DNA of 64,000 bases from JAGNRR01 sp965230665 (GCA_965230665.1 CBDDLM010000004.1:1054001-1118000), one strand, 5' to 3'; shown: positions 22,982-32,846, numbered from the stretch's first letter. Notes: generated by a model not told the origin, from the sequence alone. Numbers and translations are program-made.

Positions 22982-25900
22982 ATGATTAAACATAATTACA
23001 TTATTAAGAATTTCTTCATATTATTCTTTAGTTTGAGTTGTTTAATCCCGCTTCATAGTAAGGCGCAAGATGCTCAGCGATGGGTTGATAGTGTCTACAA
23101 TACCCTATCTCTCGAGAAACGAATTGGGCAATTATTTATGGTGGCCGCCTATTCGGGAACAGATAAGTACAACGAAAAAAAAATTAAATCTTTAATAAGA
23201 AACCAAGGGATTGGTGGGCTTATATTTATGCAAGGTACCGCAGCAGAACAAGCTCGTTTAACAAACCAATTTCAGGAGCAAAGTACTGTCCCACTTTTAA
23301 TTGGAATGGATGCAGAGTGGGGACTTGGCATGCGTTTAAGGGGCATTAAGGATCTACCGAAGCAAATGTTTTTAGGCGCGACCTATGATGAAGCTCTTAT
23401 GAAACGTTATGGCGAGGCCGTTGCCGCTCAATGCAAACGGTTAGGCGTTCATATAAATTTTGCCCCTGTGGTAGATGTCAATAACAATCCCAAAAACCCA
23501 GTCATTAACTCCAGAGCTTTTGGAGAAGACAAAAAAATGGTAAGTAAACTTGGTGTTGCTTATATGCGAGCCTTGCAAAAACGTGGAATAATGGCCTGCG
23601 CAAAACATTTTCCTGGTCATGGAGATACGGATGTAGATTCTCACGAGGACCTACCTCATATTAACAAAGACAAAAATAAATTAGACCTACTCGAACTCTA
23701 CCCATTTCGTGAACTCATCAGAAATGGTGTACAAAGTATAATGGTTGCCCACCTAAAGATTCCAGCCCTAGAACCTACCCGAAACGTACCTACTACTCTT
23801 TCAAGAAATGTTGTTACGAACTTATTAAAAAAGGAAATGGGCTATAAGGGTTTAGTATTTACAGATGCACTAAATATGAAAGGTGTTACCCAATATTATA
23901 GACCTGGTGAAGTGGATTACTTAGCGTTTAAAGCAGGCAACGATGTACTCCTTTTTTCAGAAGATGTTTCTAAAGGAATAAAAAAAATAAAATCAGCTTT
24001 GCGTAAAAAGGAAATTTCCAAAAAACAACTTGAGCAAAGTGTAAAAAAGATTTTAAGAGCGAAATACAAAGCTGGTTTGGATCAATACAAACGAATTAAC
24101 ACTGAAAATCTAGATCAAGAGCTTAATAAACTCACTTCAGTTATTCGTACCCAAACTGCTCAAAAGGGCATCACTTTGTTAAGTGACCCTTACAACGTAT
24201 TAGATAAAATAAGAAAAAAAACAAGTTATAAAATAGCGTATGTTTTTCTTGGCACCAGCCAACAAAACAAAATGAAAAAACTGCTCAAGGGCCAAGACCT
24301 AGGAGACATCTACTTTGCAAACACAAGTACTGAAGCTAAAATAGCGCAAATGCAACGAAGGCTAAAACAGTATGACGCTGTTATAATTGGTGTTCATAAT
24401 ATGAGCCGTTATGCCTCAAAAAATTATGGTTTAGATGTTGGTGAACAAAAGGCTATAAAGCGTTTTGCTCAGAACGAGAACACGCTTACTGTATTGTTTG
24501 GTAACCCCTATTCGATCCCTACTATAGAAAATGATGGTGGTTTCTTGGTTTGTTATAATGAGCATGATGAAACCATTGAAACCACGATAAAAATCCTTAC
24601 CAGTCAATTGAGCCCATATGGTAAATTACCCGTGACGATAAATAAGAGATACAAACTTGGAACGGGCATAAAAAGTAATACAGGGGCCTTAGGGGAGCGT
24701 AGAATTATCGTAGATAGAAATTCTGAGCTGGGACGAAGAATTATTGAAAAAAGGGGTTCTACTTTTAGTGGAACGCCTCAGCACAAAGTGGCCTGTTGCG
24801 TGAGCCCTCTTGCTGTTGGATCGAGACCTTCTGACCTTGCAAAAATTGATCGACTTATAAATAAGGCAATTGCTAAACACGCCTTTCCCGGATGTAGAAT
24901 AATGGCACTTAAAGATGGCAATGTTTTTTATGATCGTTCCTTCGGTTTTCAAACTTATAATAAAAAAATCCCCGTAACTGGCAATACTGTTTATGATCTG
25001 GCATCTGTTACCAAAATTGCCGCTACTACCATTGCGGTTATGAAGCTTTATGAACAAGGTAAAATAAATTTAAATGCTACTCTTGGAAAATATCTTCCTA
25101 GAGCTCGAAGAACAAACAAGCGTAATATAAAAATTAAGGACATATTACTACATCAAGGTGGTTTACACGCATGGATTCCTTTTTATAAAGAAACATTAGA
25201 CTCTACAGGTTACCCTAGAAAAGATATTTATAGGAATCGCCCCAGTTCGTTATTCAGTATTCAAATTATGAATGGCATGTACATGAATCGACATTGGGTA
25301 GACACAATGTGGAAACGAGTTTATAGTAGTAAATTAACGAATCTGGGCAGATATAAATATAGCGATTTAGACTTCATATTCCTACAGAAGGTCGTGGAAC
25401 GTGTTTCGGGCATGCCACTGGATCGATTTGTTTATCAAAATTTTTATCGCCCTTTATTGATGAAAAATACCTGTTTCAACCCTAAGAGAGTTCCTCTTAA
25501 AAACCCAATTGCCCCTAGTGAGTATGATAACTATTGGCGGTACAAAAAGGTACAAGGTTATGTGCATGATATGGGAGCAGCGATGTTCGGAGGTGTTAGT
25601 GGTCATGCTGGTCTATTTTCTACAGCTCAAGACCTAAGTGTATTAATGCAAATGCTTTTAAACGGTGGTACCTATAATGGCAAACGGTATCTTAAACAAT
25701 CTACAATCAACTTGTTTACAGCTAGAAACTCCTTTATCAGCCGGAGAGGTCTTGGCTTCGACAAACCTCAACCTAACTTAAATAAATCACAGCCTACTTC
25801 AGAGAATTGCTCTTTACGCACATTTGGTCATACAGGCTTTACCGGAACTTGTATTTGGGCCGACCCTGAACATAATATACAGTTCATTTTCTTAAGCAAC

Positions 25901-26002
25901 CGCACATATCCGAATTCCAAATACAACTTATTGGCACGTATGGATATACGTGAAAAAACGCAACAGTATATTTACGAATCCCTCGGTATTAGTAAACGTT
26001 AG
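22982..26002 (+). CDS. GH3 beta-N-acetylhexosaminidase fused to a beta-lactamase-type serine hydrolase
   Basis: A 1006-residue exported protein with a signal peptide. Residues ~35-370 are a glycoside hydrolase family 3 domain of the NagZ type (KHFPGHGDTDVDSH at 208-221, with the catalytic His/Asp loop; VFTDALNMKG has the nucleophile Asp). Residues ~400-580 resemble the GH3 C-terminal domain. From ~620 a serine beta-lactamase/penicillin-binding-protein-like domain follows: SVTK at 675-678 (active Ser and Lys), YSD at 793-795 and HTG at 950-952. The combination suggests one protein that trims both sugar and peptide parts of murein fragments in the periplasm or on the surface (inference). It is monocistronic. 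Such fusions occur in Bacteroidota. Confidence 0.88.
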   Translation: MIKHNYIIKNFFILFFSLSCLIPLHSKAQDAQRWVDSVYNTLSLEKRIGQLFMVAAYSGTDKYNEKKIKSLIRNQGIGGLIFMQGTAAEQARLTNQFQEQSTVPLLIGMDAEWGLGMRLRGIKDLPKQMFLGATYDEALMKRYGEAVAAQCKRLGVHINFAPVVDVNNNPKNPVINSRAFGEDKKMVSKLGVAYMRALQKRGIMACAKHFPGHGDTDVDSHEDLPHINKDKNKLDLLELYPFRELIRNGVQSIMVAHLKIPALEPTRNVPTTLSRNVVTNLLKKEMGYKGLVFTDALNMKGVTQYYRPGEVDYLAFKAGNDVLLFSEDVSKGIKKIKSALRKKEISKKQLEQSVKKILRAKYKAGLDQYKRINTENLDQELNKLTSVIRTQTAQKGITLLSDPYNVLDKIRKKTSYKIAYVFLGTSQQNKMKKLLKGQDLGDIYFANTSTEAKIAQMQRRLKQYDAVIIGVHNMSRYASKNYGLDVGEQKAIKRFAQNENTLTVLFGNPYSIPTIENDGGFLVCYNEHDETIETTIKILTSQLSPYGKLPVTINKRYKLGTGIKSNTGALGERRIIVDRNSELGRRIIEKRGSTFSGTPQHKVACCVSPLAVGSRPSDLAKIDRLINKAIAKHAFPGCRIMALKDGNVFYDRSFGFQTYNKKIPVTGNTVYDLASVTKIAATTIAVMKLYEQGKINLNATLGKYLPRARRTNKRNIKIKDILLHQGGLHAWIPFYKETLDSTGYPRKDIYRNRPSSLFSIQIMNGMYMNRHWVDTMWKRVYSSKLTNLGRYKYSDLDFIFLQKVVERVSGMPLDRFVYQNFYRPLLMKNTCFNPKRVPLKNPIAPSEYDNYWRYKKVQGYVHDMGAAMFGGVSGHAGLFSTAQDLSVLMQMLLNGGTYNGKRYLKQSTINLFTARNSFISRRGLGFDKPQPNLNKSQPTSENCSLRTFGHTGFTGTCIWADPEHNIQFIFLSNRTYPNSKYNLLARMDIREKTQQYIYESLGISKR

Positions 26003-26080
26003 ACTGCAGGGTCTTCCGATTGGATAAATGCGATTTATTATTGGAAAAGAATTATTACCTTCGGGCATATATTTAAGTTT

Positions 26081-26956
26081 ATGAAAAGACTTTCAGTTCT
26101 AGCCGTACTTATCATTTTTGCTTTGACGTCTCAGGCACAAAACGATTATGGCGGTAGCGGTGCCTTCGGCTTAGTATTTAATGGTGACGGCTGGTTACGA
26201 CCTGGAGTAATTGTCAAAGAGCCAGGTAAAAATGTTTTTAAAATAGGCATTGCTGAAGCGGCTAACCAGAAAGTACAATTGGGTTATGAAAGGGCTCTTA
26301 CGGATCATCTAAGCATTGGAATTTATGGGCTTTATCAAATTCCGCAGGCAGGTGGTAGCGATTTCTTTTCAATAGATAACTTGTTCGATTACGCAAAAAA
26401 TATAGGCACAGGTCTCCAAGATTCACTTGATGGTTCTTTTCCTAATCTAAAATTCTATTTCGGCGATGCTACCGTCAATCGCTTATGGATCATGCCTGAG
26501 GTACGCTATTATTTTAAAAGAGCTCCACGAGGTTTTTTTGCTAGTTTATACTTCAAGTACAGACAATACGATTACGATAATACATTTGCCTATAATAACG
26601 AATCCAATGCCGATACAGCTTCTTATAACTTAAACATTAAAATGAATACCGCTAGTGCGGGTATAAGCTTAGGTTTTCAAACTTTCCTACTTAAGTGGTT
26701 GAGTTTGGATTTTACTTTGTTTGGAATACAATATAACTCAAATATTGGTGAGGTTGATTTGAACATTGATAATCAGATTATCTCATCGGATATTCAAAAC
26801 GGCGTGGTTGATGCTATCACTTATGTGAATGATATTTTCCCAGTTAAAGATGTTGTGCGCCAGAGAGAAATTAATGACCAACGAATTCTTTTGGAATCTC
26901 GTTTTAATGCCCTCGGTGTAAGATTACCTTCTGTACGTTTAGGAATTCGTTTCTAG
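26081..26956 (+). CDS. Outer-membrane beta-barrel-like protein
   Basis: A 291-residue protein with a signal peptide (MKRLSVLAVLIIFALTSQAQ). The mature part begins with Gly-rich strands (GGSGAFGLVFNGDGW), continues with barrel-like strands (MPEVRYYFK, GFFASLYFKYRQYDY, AGISLGFQTF), and ends VRLGIRF with a terminal Phe. It resembles outer-membrane proteins of the DUF3575 or OmpA-barrel kind, but I cannot assign a family. It is monocistronic and converges on rarA. Confidence 0.6.
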   Translation: MKRLSVLAVLIIFALTSQAQNDYGGSGAFGLVFNGDGWLRPGVIVKEPGKNVFKIGIAEAANQKVQLGYERALTDHLSIGIYGLYQIPQAGGSDFFSIDNLFDYAKNIGTGLQDSLDGSFPNLKFYFGDATVNRLWIMPEVRYYFKRAPRGFFASLYFKYRQYDYDNTFAYNNESNADTASYNLNIKMNTASAGISLGFQTFLLKWLSLDFTLFGIQYNSNIGEVDLNIDNQIISSDIQNGVVDAITYVNDIFPVKDVVRQREINDQRILLESRFNALGVRLPSVRLGIRF

Positions 26957-26967
26957 AAGTTCAAGAT

Positions 26968-28224
26968 TTAATAACCGTATTTCTCTTTCCAAAGTGCTCT
27001 AAGGCGTTCCCTTGTTTTGTGTTCAGCAGGATTATCACTGGGTTCATAAAATACACTTCCAACAATTTCCTTAGGTAATAACTCCTGTTCTGAAAAATTA
27101 CCCTCCTCATTATGATCATAAGTATAACCTTTACCATAGTCAAGGTCTTTCATTAGTTGTGTTGGTGCATTTCGGATATGCATAGGTATGGACAAATCTC
27201 CTTTTTTTCGAACTACAGCCAATGCCTTATCAATTGCCGTATAGCTTGCATTGCTTTTTACAGAGGTCGCTAGGTAAATCGCACACTGACTTAAAATAAT
27301 TCTAGCCTCAGGATAACCAATTTTACTAACTGCCTCAAAAGTTGTATTCGCCAGAAGCAGCGCATTCGGGTTAGCATTGCCTATATCTTCACTTGCAAAA
27401 ATCAGCATCCTACGTGCAATAAACTTTACATCTTCACCCCCCGCTATCATTCTTGCCAAATAATAAACAGCTGCATTCGGATCACTCCCTCTCATACTTT
27501 TTATAAAGGCAGAGATAATATCATAATGCTGCTCACCGGTTTTGTCATAAAGAACCATTTTTTGTTGTACCGTACTCGTAACAAGATTATTATCAAGAAC
27601 AATATGCTCTTTTTGAAACTGCGATAGAACAAGCTCCAATACATTCAATAGTTTTCGCGCATCTCCTCCTGATAGCCTCAACAAGGCTTCATGCTCTTTA
27701 ATTTCAATCTTTCGTTCTCGAAGAATAGGGTCTTTAGCCAAAGCATGATGTAATACCTTCTCTAACTCTTCTTTTCCTAAAGACTTCAGTACAAACACCT
27801 GACATCGACTCAACAAAGCTGAATTAACTTCAAAACTTGGATTTTCGGTTGTTGCACCAATCAAAGTAATGGTACCCTTTTCTACAGCGTGTAAAAGAGC
27901 GTCCTGCTGACTCTTATTGAACCGATGAATTTCGTCAATAAAAAGAATACAACTATCAAGTTTTTCGGCAGTTTTTAATATCTCCCGAACATCTTTAACA
28001 CCAGCAGATACAGCACTAAGTTTAAAAAAAGGAACCGATAAGGTTTCAGCTATCACATTAGCTATACTCGTTTTACCTGTTCCGGGTGGCCCCCAAAAAA
28101 GCATAGAGTGTAGTTGATTATTTGCCAAGGAGTTTGCTAACACACTGCCAGAACCTGTAATATGATCTTGTCCGATAATATCAGAAAGTTTCTTGGGACG
28201 CTGTCTTTCGGCTAGTGGTTGCAT
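26968..28224 (-). CDS. rarA: Replication-associated recombination ATPase RarA/MgsA
   Basis: A 418-residue AAA+ clamp-loader-like ATPase that acts at stalled replication forks. Motifs in order: MQPLAERQRPKKLSDIIGQ, Walker A GPPGTGKTSI (~46-55), Walker B CILFIDEIHRFNK, sensor 1 LIGATTENPSFEVN with the Arg finger LLSRCQVF, sensor 2 GDARKLLN, then the tetramerisation domain with YDKTGEQHYDIISAFIKS and RGSDPNAAVYYLARMIAGGED. It starts 3 bp after the upstream CxxC protein gene, so both are cotranscribed. Confidence 0.95.
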   Translation of the reverse strand: MQPLAERQRPKKLSDIIGQDHITGSGSVLANSLANNQLHSMLFWGPPGTGKTSIANVIAETLSVPFFKLSAVSAGVKDVREILKTAEKLDSCILFIDEIHRFNKSQQDALLHAVEKGTITLIGATTENPSFEVNSALLSRCQVFVLKSLGKEELEKVLHHALAKDPILRERKIEIKEHEALLRLSGGDARKLLNVLELVLSQFQKEHIVLDNNLVTSTVQQKMVLYDKTGEQHYDIISAFIKSMRGSDPNAAVYYLARMIAGGEDVKFIARRMLIFASEDIGNANPNALLLANTTFEAVSKIGYPEARIILSQCAIYLATSVKSNASYTAIDKALAVVRKKGDLSIPMHIRNAPTQLMKDLDYGKGYTYDHNEEGNFSEQELLPKEIVGSVFYEPSDNPAEHKTRERLRALWKEKYGY

Positions 28225-28227
28225 AAC

Positions 28228-28839
28228 TTAAACTAATACAGGTCTACCTTTTAATAAGTCTCTTAAATCATCTGGAATCAAGTATTGATCCATAAAATCA
28301 TCCATTTCCTGTCTAGTTTCAGGTGAAAGTAGTTCTTGTAGTTCATCCATAATCTCACCACTTATGGCATACGGCAAAGCTGAATAAATCATTTCCCGCC
28401 CCTGACAGAATGCATAGATTTGATGTTCTTCATTAGGTTCAATCTGCTTACCAGAAACTAGACACCGACCTATATAATCTTCTATACGGTCACTTTGGTT
28501 TTCCAGAAAGTGCTCTGCCCGTGCTTGAAAATCTACTACAGCCATGTATTCTTCCATACGTTTCATAGAGTCTACAGATAATTGTTTTCGCATTTTCTCG
28601 GCACATGGAATACACATAGCAATTTCAAAAATTACATCATTTCCTTTAATGGCTTTCTCAACTAAGAAATCCGTATTCTCTCCAAAAACTGTTTGACACA
28701 TCGTACACGACTTAAAGGGCTCATCACTATCAAAGGGGTAAAACACCTTATTGATTGCCCCTTTTTTAGGTTCAATAAAATCAAACTCATTGTCGTCCCA
28801 ATGCTCGTCTAAATCATCATATTCTTCCTCGTCATTCAT
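28228..28839 (-). CDS. Putative zinc-binding protein with two CxxC motifs
   Basis: A 203-residue acidic cytoplasmic protein. CTMCQTVF (~residues 45-52) and CIPCAEKMR (~78-86) form a likely four-Cys metal knuckle. A later C-x-V-S-G-K segment and a C-terminal helical, acidic region follow. The first 30 residues are almost all Asp/Glu (NDEEEYDDLDEHWDDNEFD). It is not recognised as a named family. The ATG at 28839 is preferred over an earlier in-frame codon at 28848, because the exact -7 element ends 7 nt upstream. It heads a unit with rarA, which hints at, but does not prove, a DNA-linked role. Confidence 0.6.
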   Translation of the reverse strand: MNDEEEYDDLDEHWDDNEFDFIEPKKGAINKVFYPFDSDEPFKSCTMCQTVFGENTDFLVEKAIKGNDVIFEIAMCIPCAEKMRKQLSVDSMKRMEEYMAVVDFQARAEHFLENQSDRIEDYIGRCLVSGKQIEPNEEHQIYAFCQGREMIYSALPYAISGEIMDELQELLSPETRQEMDDFMDQYLIPDDLRDLLKGRPVLV

Positions 28840-28845
28840 AAAATA

Positions 28846-28853
28846 CAAAGATA
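28846..28853 (-). promoter_or_regulatory. -7 element TATCTTTG
   Basis: Exact match on the minus strand, 7 nt before the ATG at 28839. It overlaps the alternative upstream start, ruling that out. Confidence 0.6.
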
Positions 28854-28892
28854 CTTTATGATTCTTCTAATAAGCTTCTCTCTATCATGATT

Positions 28893-28900
28893 TACTTTTG
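28893..28900 (+). promoter_or_regulatory. -7 element TACTTTTG
   Basis: Exact match, 6 nt before the ATG at 28906. Together with 28846-28853 it forms a compact divergent promoter pair. Confidence 0.6.
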
Positions 28901-28905
28901 CGCTC

Positions 28906-30612
28906 ATGCAATTAAATGCCGATATTAAAAAGCTAAAACGTCATTACCTTCCGGAGGATTTTACAATTGATTCAAAAGATGATGTCATCCCGTATTTTGA
29001 AGAACTGCTCACGAGGAGCCTTAACAATGTAAAAGACTTAAAACAATGGCTTCAAGATAATAGTGAACTAGAGGCCGCGCTTAGTGAAGATGTATGTTGG
29101 CGACAAATTAATATGACACGAGATACGGAAAACAAAGAAATTGAAGAACATTTCACAAAGTTCATGATGCAGATTGATCCGCACCTAAAACCATATGCAC
29201 ACAAGCTTAATGAAAAATTAATCGAATGTCCCTTTACCAAAGAGTTAGATGAAAGCTACTCTATTTATCTCCGCTCAGTAAAAAATCAAGTTGCTCTTTA
29301 TCGAAAAGAAAATATACCACTTGAAGCAGAAATCAATGTATTGGCGCAACAGTTTGGAGCCATAACAGGAAAAATGGCCATTGAGGTAGATGGTAAAGAG
29401 TTTACCCTACAGCAGGCTGCTAAGTTTTTACAACAACCCGATCGAACACGTAGAGAAGAAGTTTATTTTAAAGTTGCAGAAAGAAGAGCACAAGATCGAA
29501 ACAAGCTAGACGAATTATTTGATAAGCTTCTGGCCAAAAGACATCAAGTTGCCTTAAATGCGGGATTTGAAAATTATAGGGATTATATGTTCAAGGCTCT
29601 TGGACGATTTGACTACGGTGTAAAGGAATGCGAGGATTTTCATAATAGTGTAAAAAAATACATGCTTCCCTTAGTTGAAAAAATCTACGAAAACAAAAAA
29701 GAAAAACTGGATTTAGATTCCCTTAAACCATGGGATACCGACGCTGTCCCGAAAGGACAACAACCGTTACAACCATTTAAAGACGGACAAGAACTTACAG
29801 ATAAAGCTATTTCTGTTTACAACAAGCTGCACCCTTTCTTTGGAAACTGCATTCTTAAGATGAAAGACATTAAACACCTCGACCTGGACAGTCGAAAGGG
29901 TAAAGCACCAGGAGGTTATAACTGTCCCTTGGCTGAAACTGGTATCCCATTCATTTTCATGAATGCTGCTGGTACGGCAGATGACGTTATAACTATGATG
30001 CACGAAGGTGGGCACGCATTCCATTCCTTTCTTGCACATGACTTACCGCTCAATGGTTTTAAAGAGTATCCCATGGAAATGGCCGAGCTAGCTAGTATGA
30101 GCATGGAGCTTTTTACATTTGAATATTGGGCAGCATTTTATGAAAATCAGGAAGACTTAAACCGAGCAAAACAAGAACAATTAGAACGTGTTCTAACAAT
30201 ATTCCCATGGATTGCGACTATTGATAAGTTCCAGCATTGGCTCTATACAAACCCGACCCATACTAAAGAAGAAAGGACCACTGCATGGACCGATATCTTA
30301 AATGAATTCTATCCAAAGAATATAGATACTACAGGGCTTGAAGACATTCGCGCCATTCAATGGCAGAAGCAACTTCATTTATTTGAAGTCCCTTTCTATT
30401 ATATTGAATATGGAATTGCTCAATTGGGTGCTATTGCTATGTGGAAACAGTTTTTAGAAAACCAAGAGCTTACTATCGAAAACTATACCAAAGCACTATC
30501 ATTAGGTTACACTAAAAATCTTGAAGAACTTTATAAAGTAGCTGGAATTAAATTTGACTTTTCAGAAGACGCTGTCAAGAAACTTGCTGAGTTTATAAAC
30601 TCGAAAATGTAA
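28906..30612 (+). CDS. M3-family oligoendopeptidase
   Basis: A 568-residue cytoplasmic zinc metallopeptidase. The M3 signature is MMHEGGHAFHSF, an HExxH zinc site, with the third ligand Glu in EYPMEMAELASMSMEL downstream. The C-terminal FEVPFYYIEYGIAQLGA is typical of oligoendopeptidase F-like enzymes, which cut short peptides. There is no signal peptide. It is probably a peptide-recycling enzyme. It is monocistronic, with a leaderless start and a strong terminator 80 bp downstream. Confidence 0.93.
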   Translation: MQLNADIKKLKRHYLPEDFTIDSKDDVIPYFEELLTRSLNNVKDLKQWLQDNSELEAALSEDVCWRQINMTRDTENKEIEEHFTKFMMQIDPHLKPYAHKLNEKLIECPFTKELDESYSIYLRSVKNQVALYRKENIPLEAEINVLAQQFGAITGKMAIEVDGKEFTLQQAAKFLQQPDRTRREEVYFKVAERRAQDRNKLDELFDKLLAKRHQVALNAGFENYRDYMFKALGRFDYGVKECEDFHNSVKKYMLPLVEKIYENKKEKLDLDSLKPWDTDAVPKGQQPLQPFKDGQELTDKAISVYNKLHPFFGNCILKMKDIKHLDLDSRKGKAPGGYNCPLAETGIPFIFMNAAGTADDVITMMHEGGHAFHSFLAHDLPLNGFKEYPMEMAELASMSMELFTFEYWAAFYENQEDLNRAKQEQLERVLTIFPWIATIDKFQHWLYTNPTHTKEERTTAWTDILNEFYPKNIDTTGLEDIRAIQWQKQLHLFEVPFYYIEYGIAQLGAIAMWKQFLENQELTIENYTKALSLGYTKNLEELYKVAGIKFDFSEDAVKKLAEFINSKM

Positions 30613-30693
30613 TAACAAATTCAATAAAAAAATGGCACCTCTACCAAAAGAAATTGTTTCGATTATAAAATAAGGATTTAACCTAGATAAACA

Positions 30694-30722
30694 AAAAGAC
30701 CTCGCTGATCGCGAGGTCTTTT
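30694..30722. terminator. Bidirectional intrinsic terminator
   Basis: Stem GACCTCGC/GCGAGGTC with loop TGATC, flanked by AAAA before and TTTT after, so it can stop transcripts from the M3 peptidase gene (+) and from the response regulator gene (-). Confidence 0.85.
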
Positions 30723-30755
30723 CTAAAATTAATAATTAAACCTACTGATATCTAT

Positions 30756-31463
30756 CTAAACTTTATCTTTTTCGACCAAACGGAAACCATTACCGTGGAT
30801 ATTTACAATCTCTACACCATCATCTTCTCTTAAATACTTACGTAGCTTGGCAATATAGACATCCATACTCCGACCATTAAAGTAGGTATCACTCCCCCAA
30901 ATTCGTTTAAGAGCTAGTTCCCTTGGTAATAAATCATTTTTATACTCGCAGAGCATTCGAAGCAAATCGTTTTCCTTAGGCGAAAGATTGAACAGCGTAT
31001 CATTAACCTTCAATTCTCTAAGCTTACTATTGAAATGAAACTTTCCAAAATCGAATTCTATATTTCCGTTTTGTTCTGCTTGTTGCTCAGAACTACGTTT
31101 TATAATGGCCATAATTTTGTGTAACAATACCTCACTATCAAATGGTTTTAAAATGTAATCATCGGCACCTAGTTTATAACCATGAAGAATATCTTCCTTC
31201 ATATTTTTTGCTGTCAAGAAAAACAATGGAACATCTGGATCAATATTTCTAATTTCCTCTCCTAGCGAGAAACCATCTAAATTGGGCATCATTACATCAC
31301 AAATACATAAGTCGAATTTCTCGCGCTTAAAAGCCGCTAGTCCCAATATTCCATCACGAGCTAACTCTACGACAAAATCGTTCAACTCAAGATAATTTTT
31401 CAACACCTTACCAAAATTTGTGTCATCCTCTACTAATAATATTTTTGATTTAACCTGTTCCAT
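30756..31463 (-). CDS. OmpR/PhoB-type response regulator
   Basis: A 235-residue two-component regulator. The receiver domain (1-120) starts KILLVEDDTNFG, has the phospho-acceptor D56 in CDVMMP, the Thr in FFLTAKN and the Lys in YILKPF. The winged-helix DNA-binding domain (~135-230) has LSPKENDLLRMLCEY and RSMDVYIAKLRKYL, ending in INIHGNGFRLV. There is no kinase gene beside it. The start at 31463 (MEQVKSK) is chosen because the -7 element at 31482-31489 overlaps the longer start. Confidence 0.93.
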   Translation of the reverse strand: MEQVKSKILLVEDDTNFGKVLKNYLELNDFVVELARDGILGLAAFKREKFDLCICDVMMPNLDGFSLGEEIRNIDPDVPLFFLTAKNMKEDILHGYKLGADDYILKPFDSEVLLHKIMAIIKRSSEQQAEQNGNIEFDFGKFHFNSKLRELKVNDTLFNLSPKENDLLRMLCEYKNDLLPRELALKRIWGSDTYFNGRSMDVYIAKLRKYLREDDGVEIVNIHGNGFRLVEKDKV

Positions 31464-31481
31464 AATTACTGTGTTTGAATT

Positions 31482-31489
31482 CAAATTTA
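31482..31489 (-). promoter_or_regulatory. -7 element TAAATTTG
   Basis: Exact match on the minus strand, 19 nt before the response regulator ATG at 31463. It overlaps a TTG that would otherwise extend the gene by seven codons. Confidence 0.5.
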
Positions 31490-31590
31490 GTTAGAGGTTA
31501 AAGGTCATACCCCCTTTTGCCGTGTAAGATTATGTTAAAAGGAGATCGTACTAAGTAAGTGCGCTTGAATGTATAGTTCAAAATACTCCC

Positions 31591-31598
31591 TACATTTG
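31591..31598 (+). promoter_or_regulatory. -7 element TACATTTG
   Basis: Exact match, 5 nt before the GTG start at 31603. A leaderless transcript starting with GTG is predicted. Confidence 0.6.
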
Positions 31599-31602
31599 TC
31601 TG

Positions 31603-32826
31603 GTGTATTTTAAGTTTGCATGGCGATACTTTCGATCTAAGAAATCTACGAACGCGATTAATATTATATCGTGGGTTAGTATTTCAGCCATTGCAATAGG
31701 CACAGCAGCATTGCTCATTATACTATCTGTTTTTAATGGATTTGAGGGATTTATTAAAGATCTTTATAATTCCTTTTACCCTGAAATAAAAGTGACTGCC
31801 CGTAGTGGAAAAACGTTCACAACAGATTACACAATTATTAAATCACTTAAGGAATTAAAGGGAATTGAAGCAATTTCTTATACCCTTGAAGAAAAAGTAC
31901 TATTAAGCTATGGTGAAGATCAGGCCATTGCAGTTTTGAAAGGTATCGATGATAGTTATAATAAAGTAACTGAACTGAACGAATCTGTAAGTCATGGCCA
32001 AATGGATTTTAGTCGTCAAGAAACGACAGCACCTATTGTGCTGGGGTTAGGTATTGCCAATAAGTTGGGTGCCAGTGAACAGAGTTTGTTACCAATTACT
32101 ACTTACGCATTTAGAAATCGAAAAGGATATAGCCTAAACAGTTTAAACTCCTTTAGTCAACGCGATTTTTCCGTACAAGGAGTTTTTTACCTGCAGGATG
32201 AAATTGATGAAACATATGCATTTGCACCATTACCTCTAGTACAAGATTTGCTAGGTGTACCGAATACCTACTCGGCCATAGAGATTGCTTTGAAAGAAAA
32301 TACCAATCCGGATAAAATTAAATCAAGCTTATATCGTTTATTAGATGACGAACAATTTAAAGTTCAAACACGTTACGAACAGAACAAAACTTTGTTCATG
32401 ATTTTAAATTCAGAACGCTGGGCAGTATATGCTATTTTGAGTCTAATGCTCTTTATTGCTTCCTTTAATATAGTGGGTTGTTTAGCAATGCTTGTTCTTG
32501 AGAAAAGAAAAGATATAGCCATTCTAAGAACCATGGGAGGGCAAAAGAATTTTATCAAGAAAATATTCCTAAGTACGAGCGTTTTGATCGCGCTCATAGG
32601 AGCCTTAATTGGAAGCATACTAGCTATTACTTTTTCTTTATTGCAAGGAAAATTTGGTTTCCTTAAGCTTGGTGATGATAACTTTCTGGTTGATGCCTAT
32701 CCCGTTGACATGCATATTCTAGATTTTGTGCTCATCATTGTAACTGTAATTTTGATCGCGATTGTAGCTGGTTATTGGCCTGCAAAGAAAGCATCAGAGA
32801 GAACAATTGAGTTACGTCTTCGTTAG
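31603..32826 (+). CDS. FtsX-type ABC permease, LolC/LolE-like
   Basis: A 407-residue inner-membrane protein. The N-terminus FKFAWRYFRSKKSTNAINII followed by a helix (ISAIAIGTAALLIILSVFNGF) is typical of lipoprotein-releasing permeases. A periplasmic MacB/LolE-like domain spans ~45-255, and three helices close the protein (SLMLFIASFNIVGCLAMLVL, STSVLIALIGALIGSI, LDFVLIIVTVILIAIVAGYW), ending PAKKASERTIELRLR. It would extract lipoproteins from the inner membrane for transfer to the outer membrane. No LolD ATPase gene is adjacent, so the ATPase must be encoded elsewhere. The start is GTG. Confidence 0.9.
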   Translation: MYFKFAWRYFRSKKSTNAINIISWVSISAIAIGTAALLIILSVFNGFEGFIKDLYNSFYPEIKVTARSGKTFTTDYTIIKSLKELKGIEAISYTLEEKVLLSYGEDQAIAVLKGIDDSYNKVTELNESVSHGQMDFSRQETTAPIVLGLGIANKLGASEQSLLPITTYAFRNRKGYSLNSLNSFSQRDFSVQGVFYLQDEIDETYAFAPLPLVQDLLGVPNTYSAIEIALKENTNPDKIKSSLYRLLDDEQFKVQTRYEQNKTLFMILNSERWAVYAILSLMLFIASFNIVGCLAMLVLEKRKDIAILRTMGGQKNFIKKIFLSTSVLIALIGALIGSILAITFSLLQGKFGFLKLGDDNFLVDAYPVDMHILDFVLIIVTVILIAIVAGYWPAKKASERTIELRLR

Positions 32827-32846
32827 ACATTATCAACTCCTTAAAT

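Noticed and set aside
30633..30674. 13-codon frame MAPLPKEIVSIIK after the M3 peptidase gene
   Set aside because: It has no promoter, is very short, and lies between a stop codon and a strong terminator. It is no better than chance.
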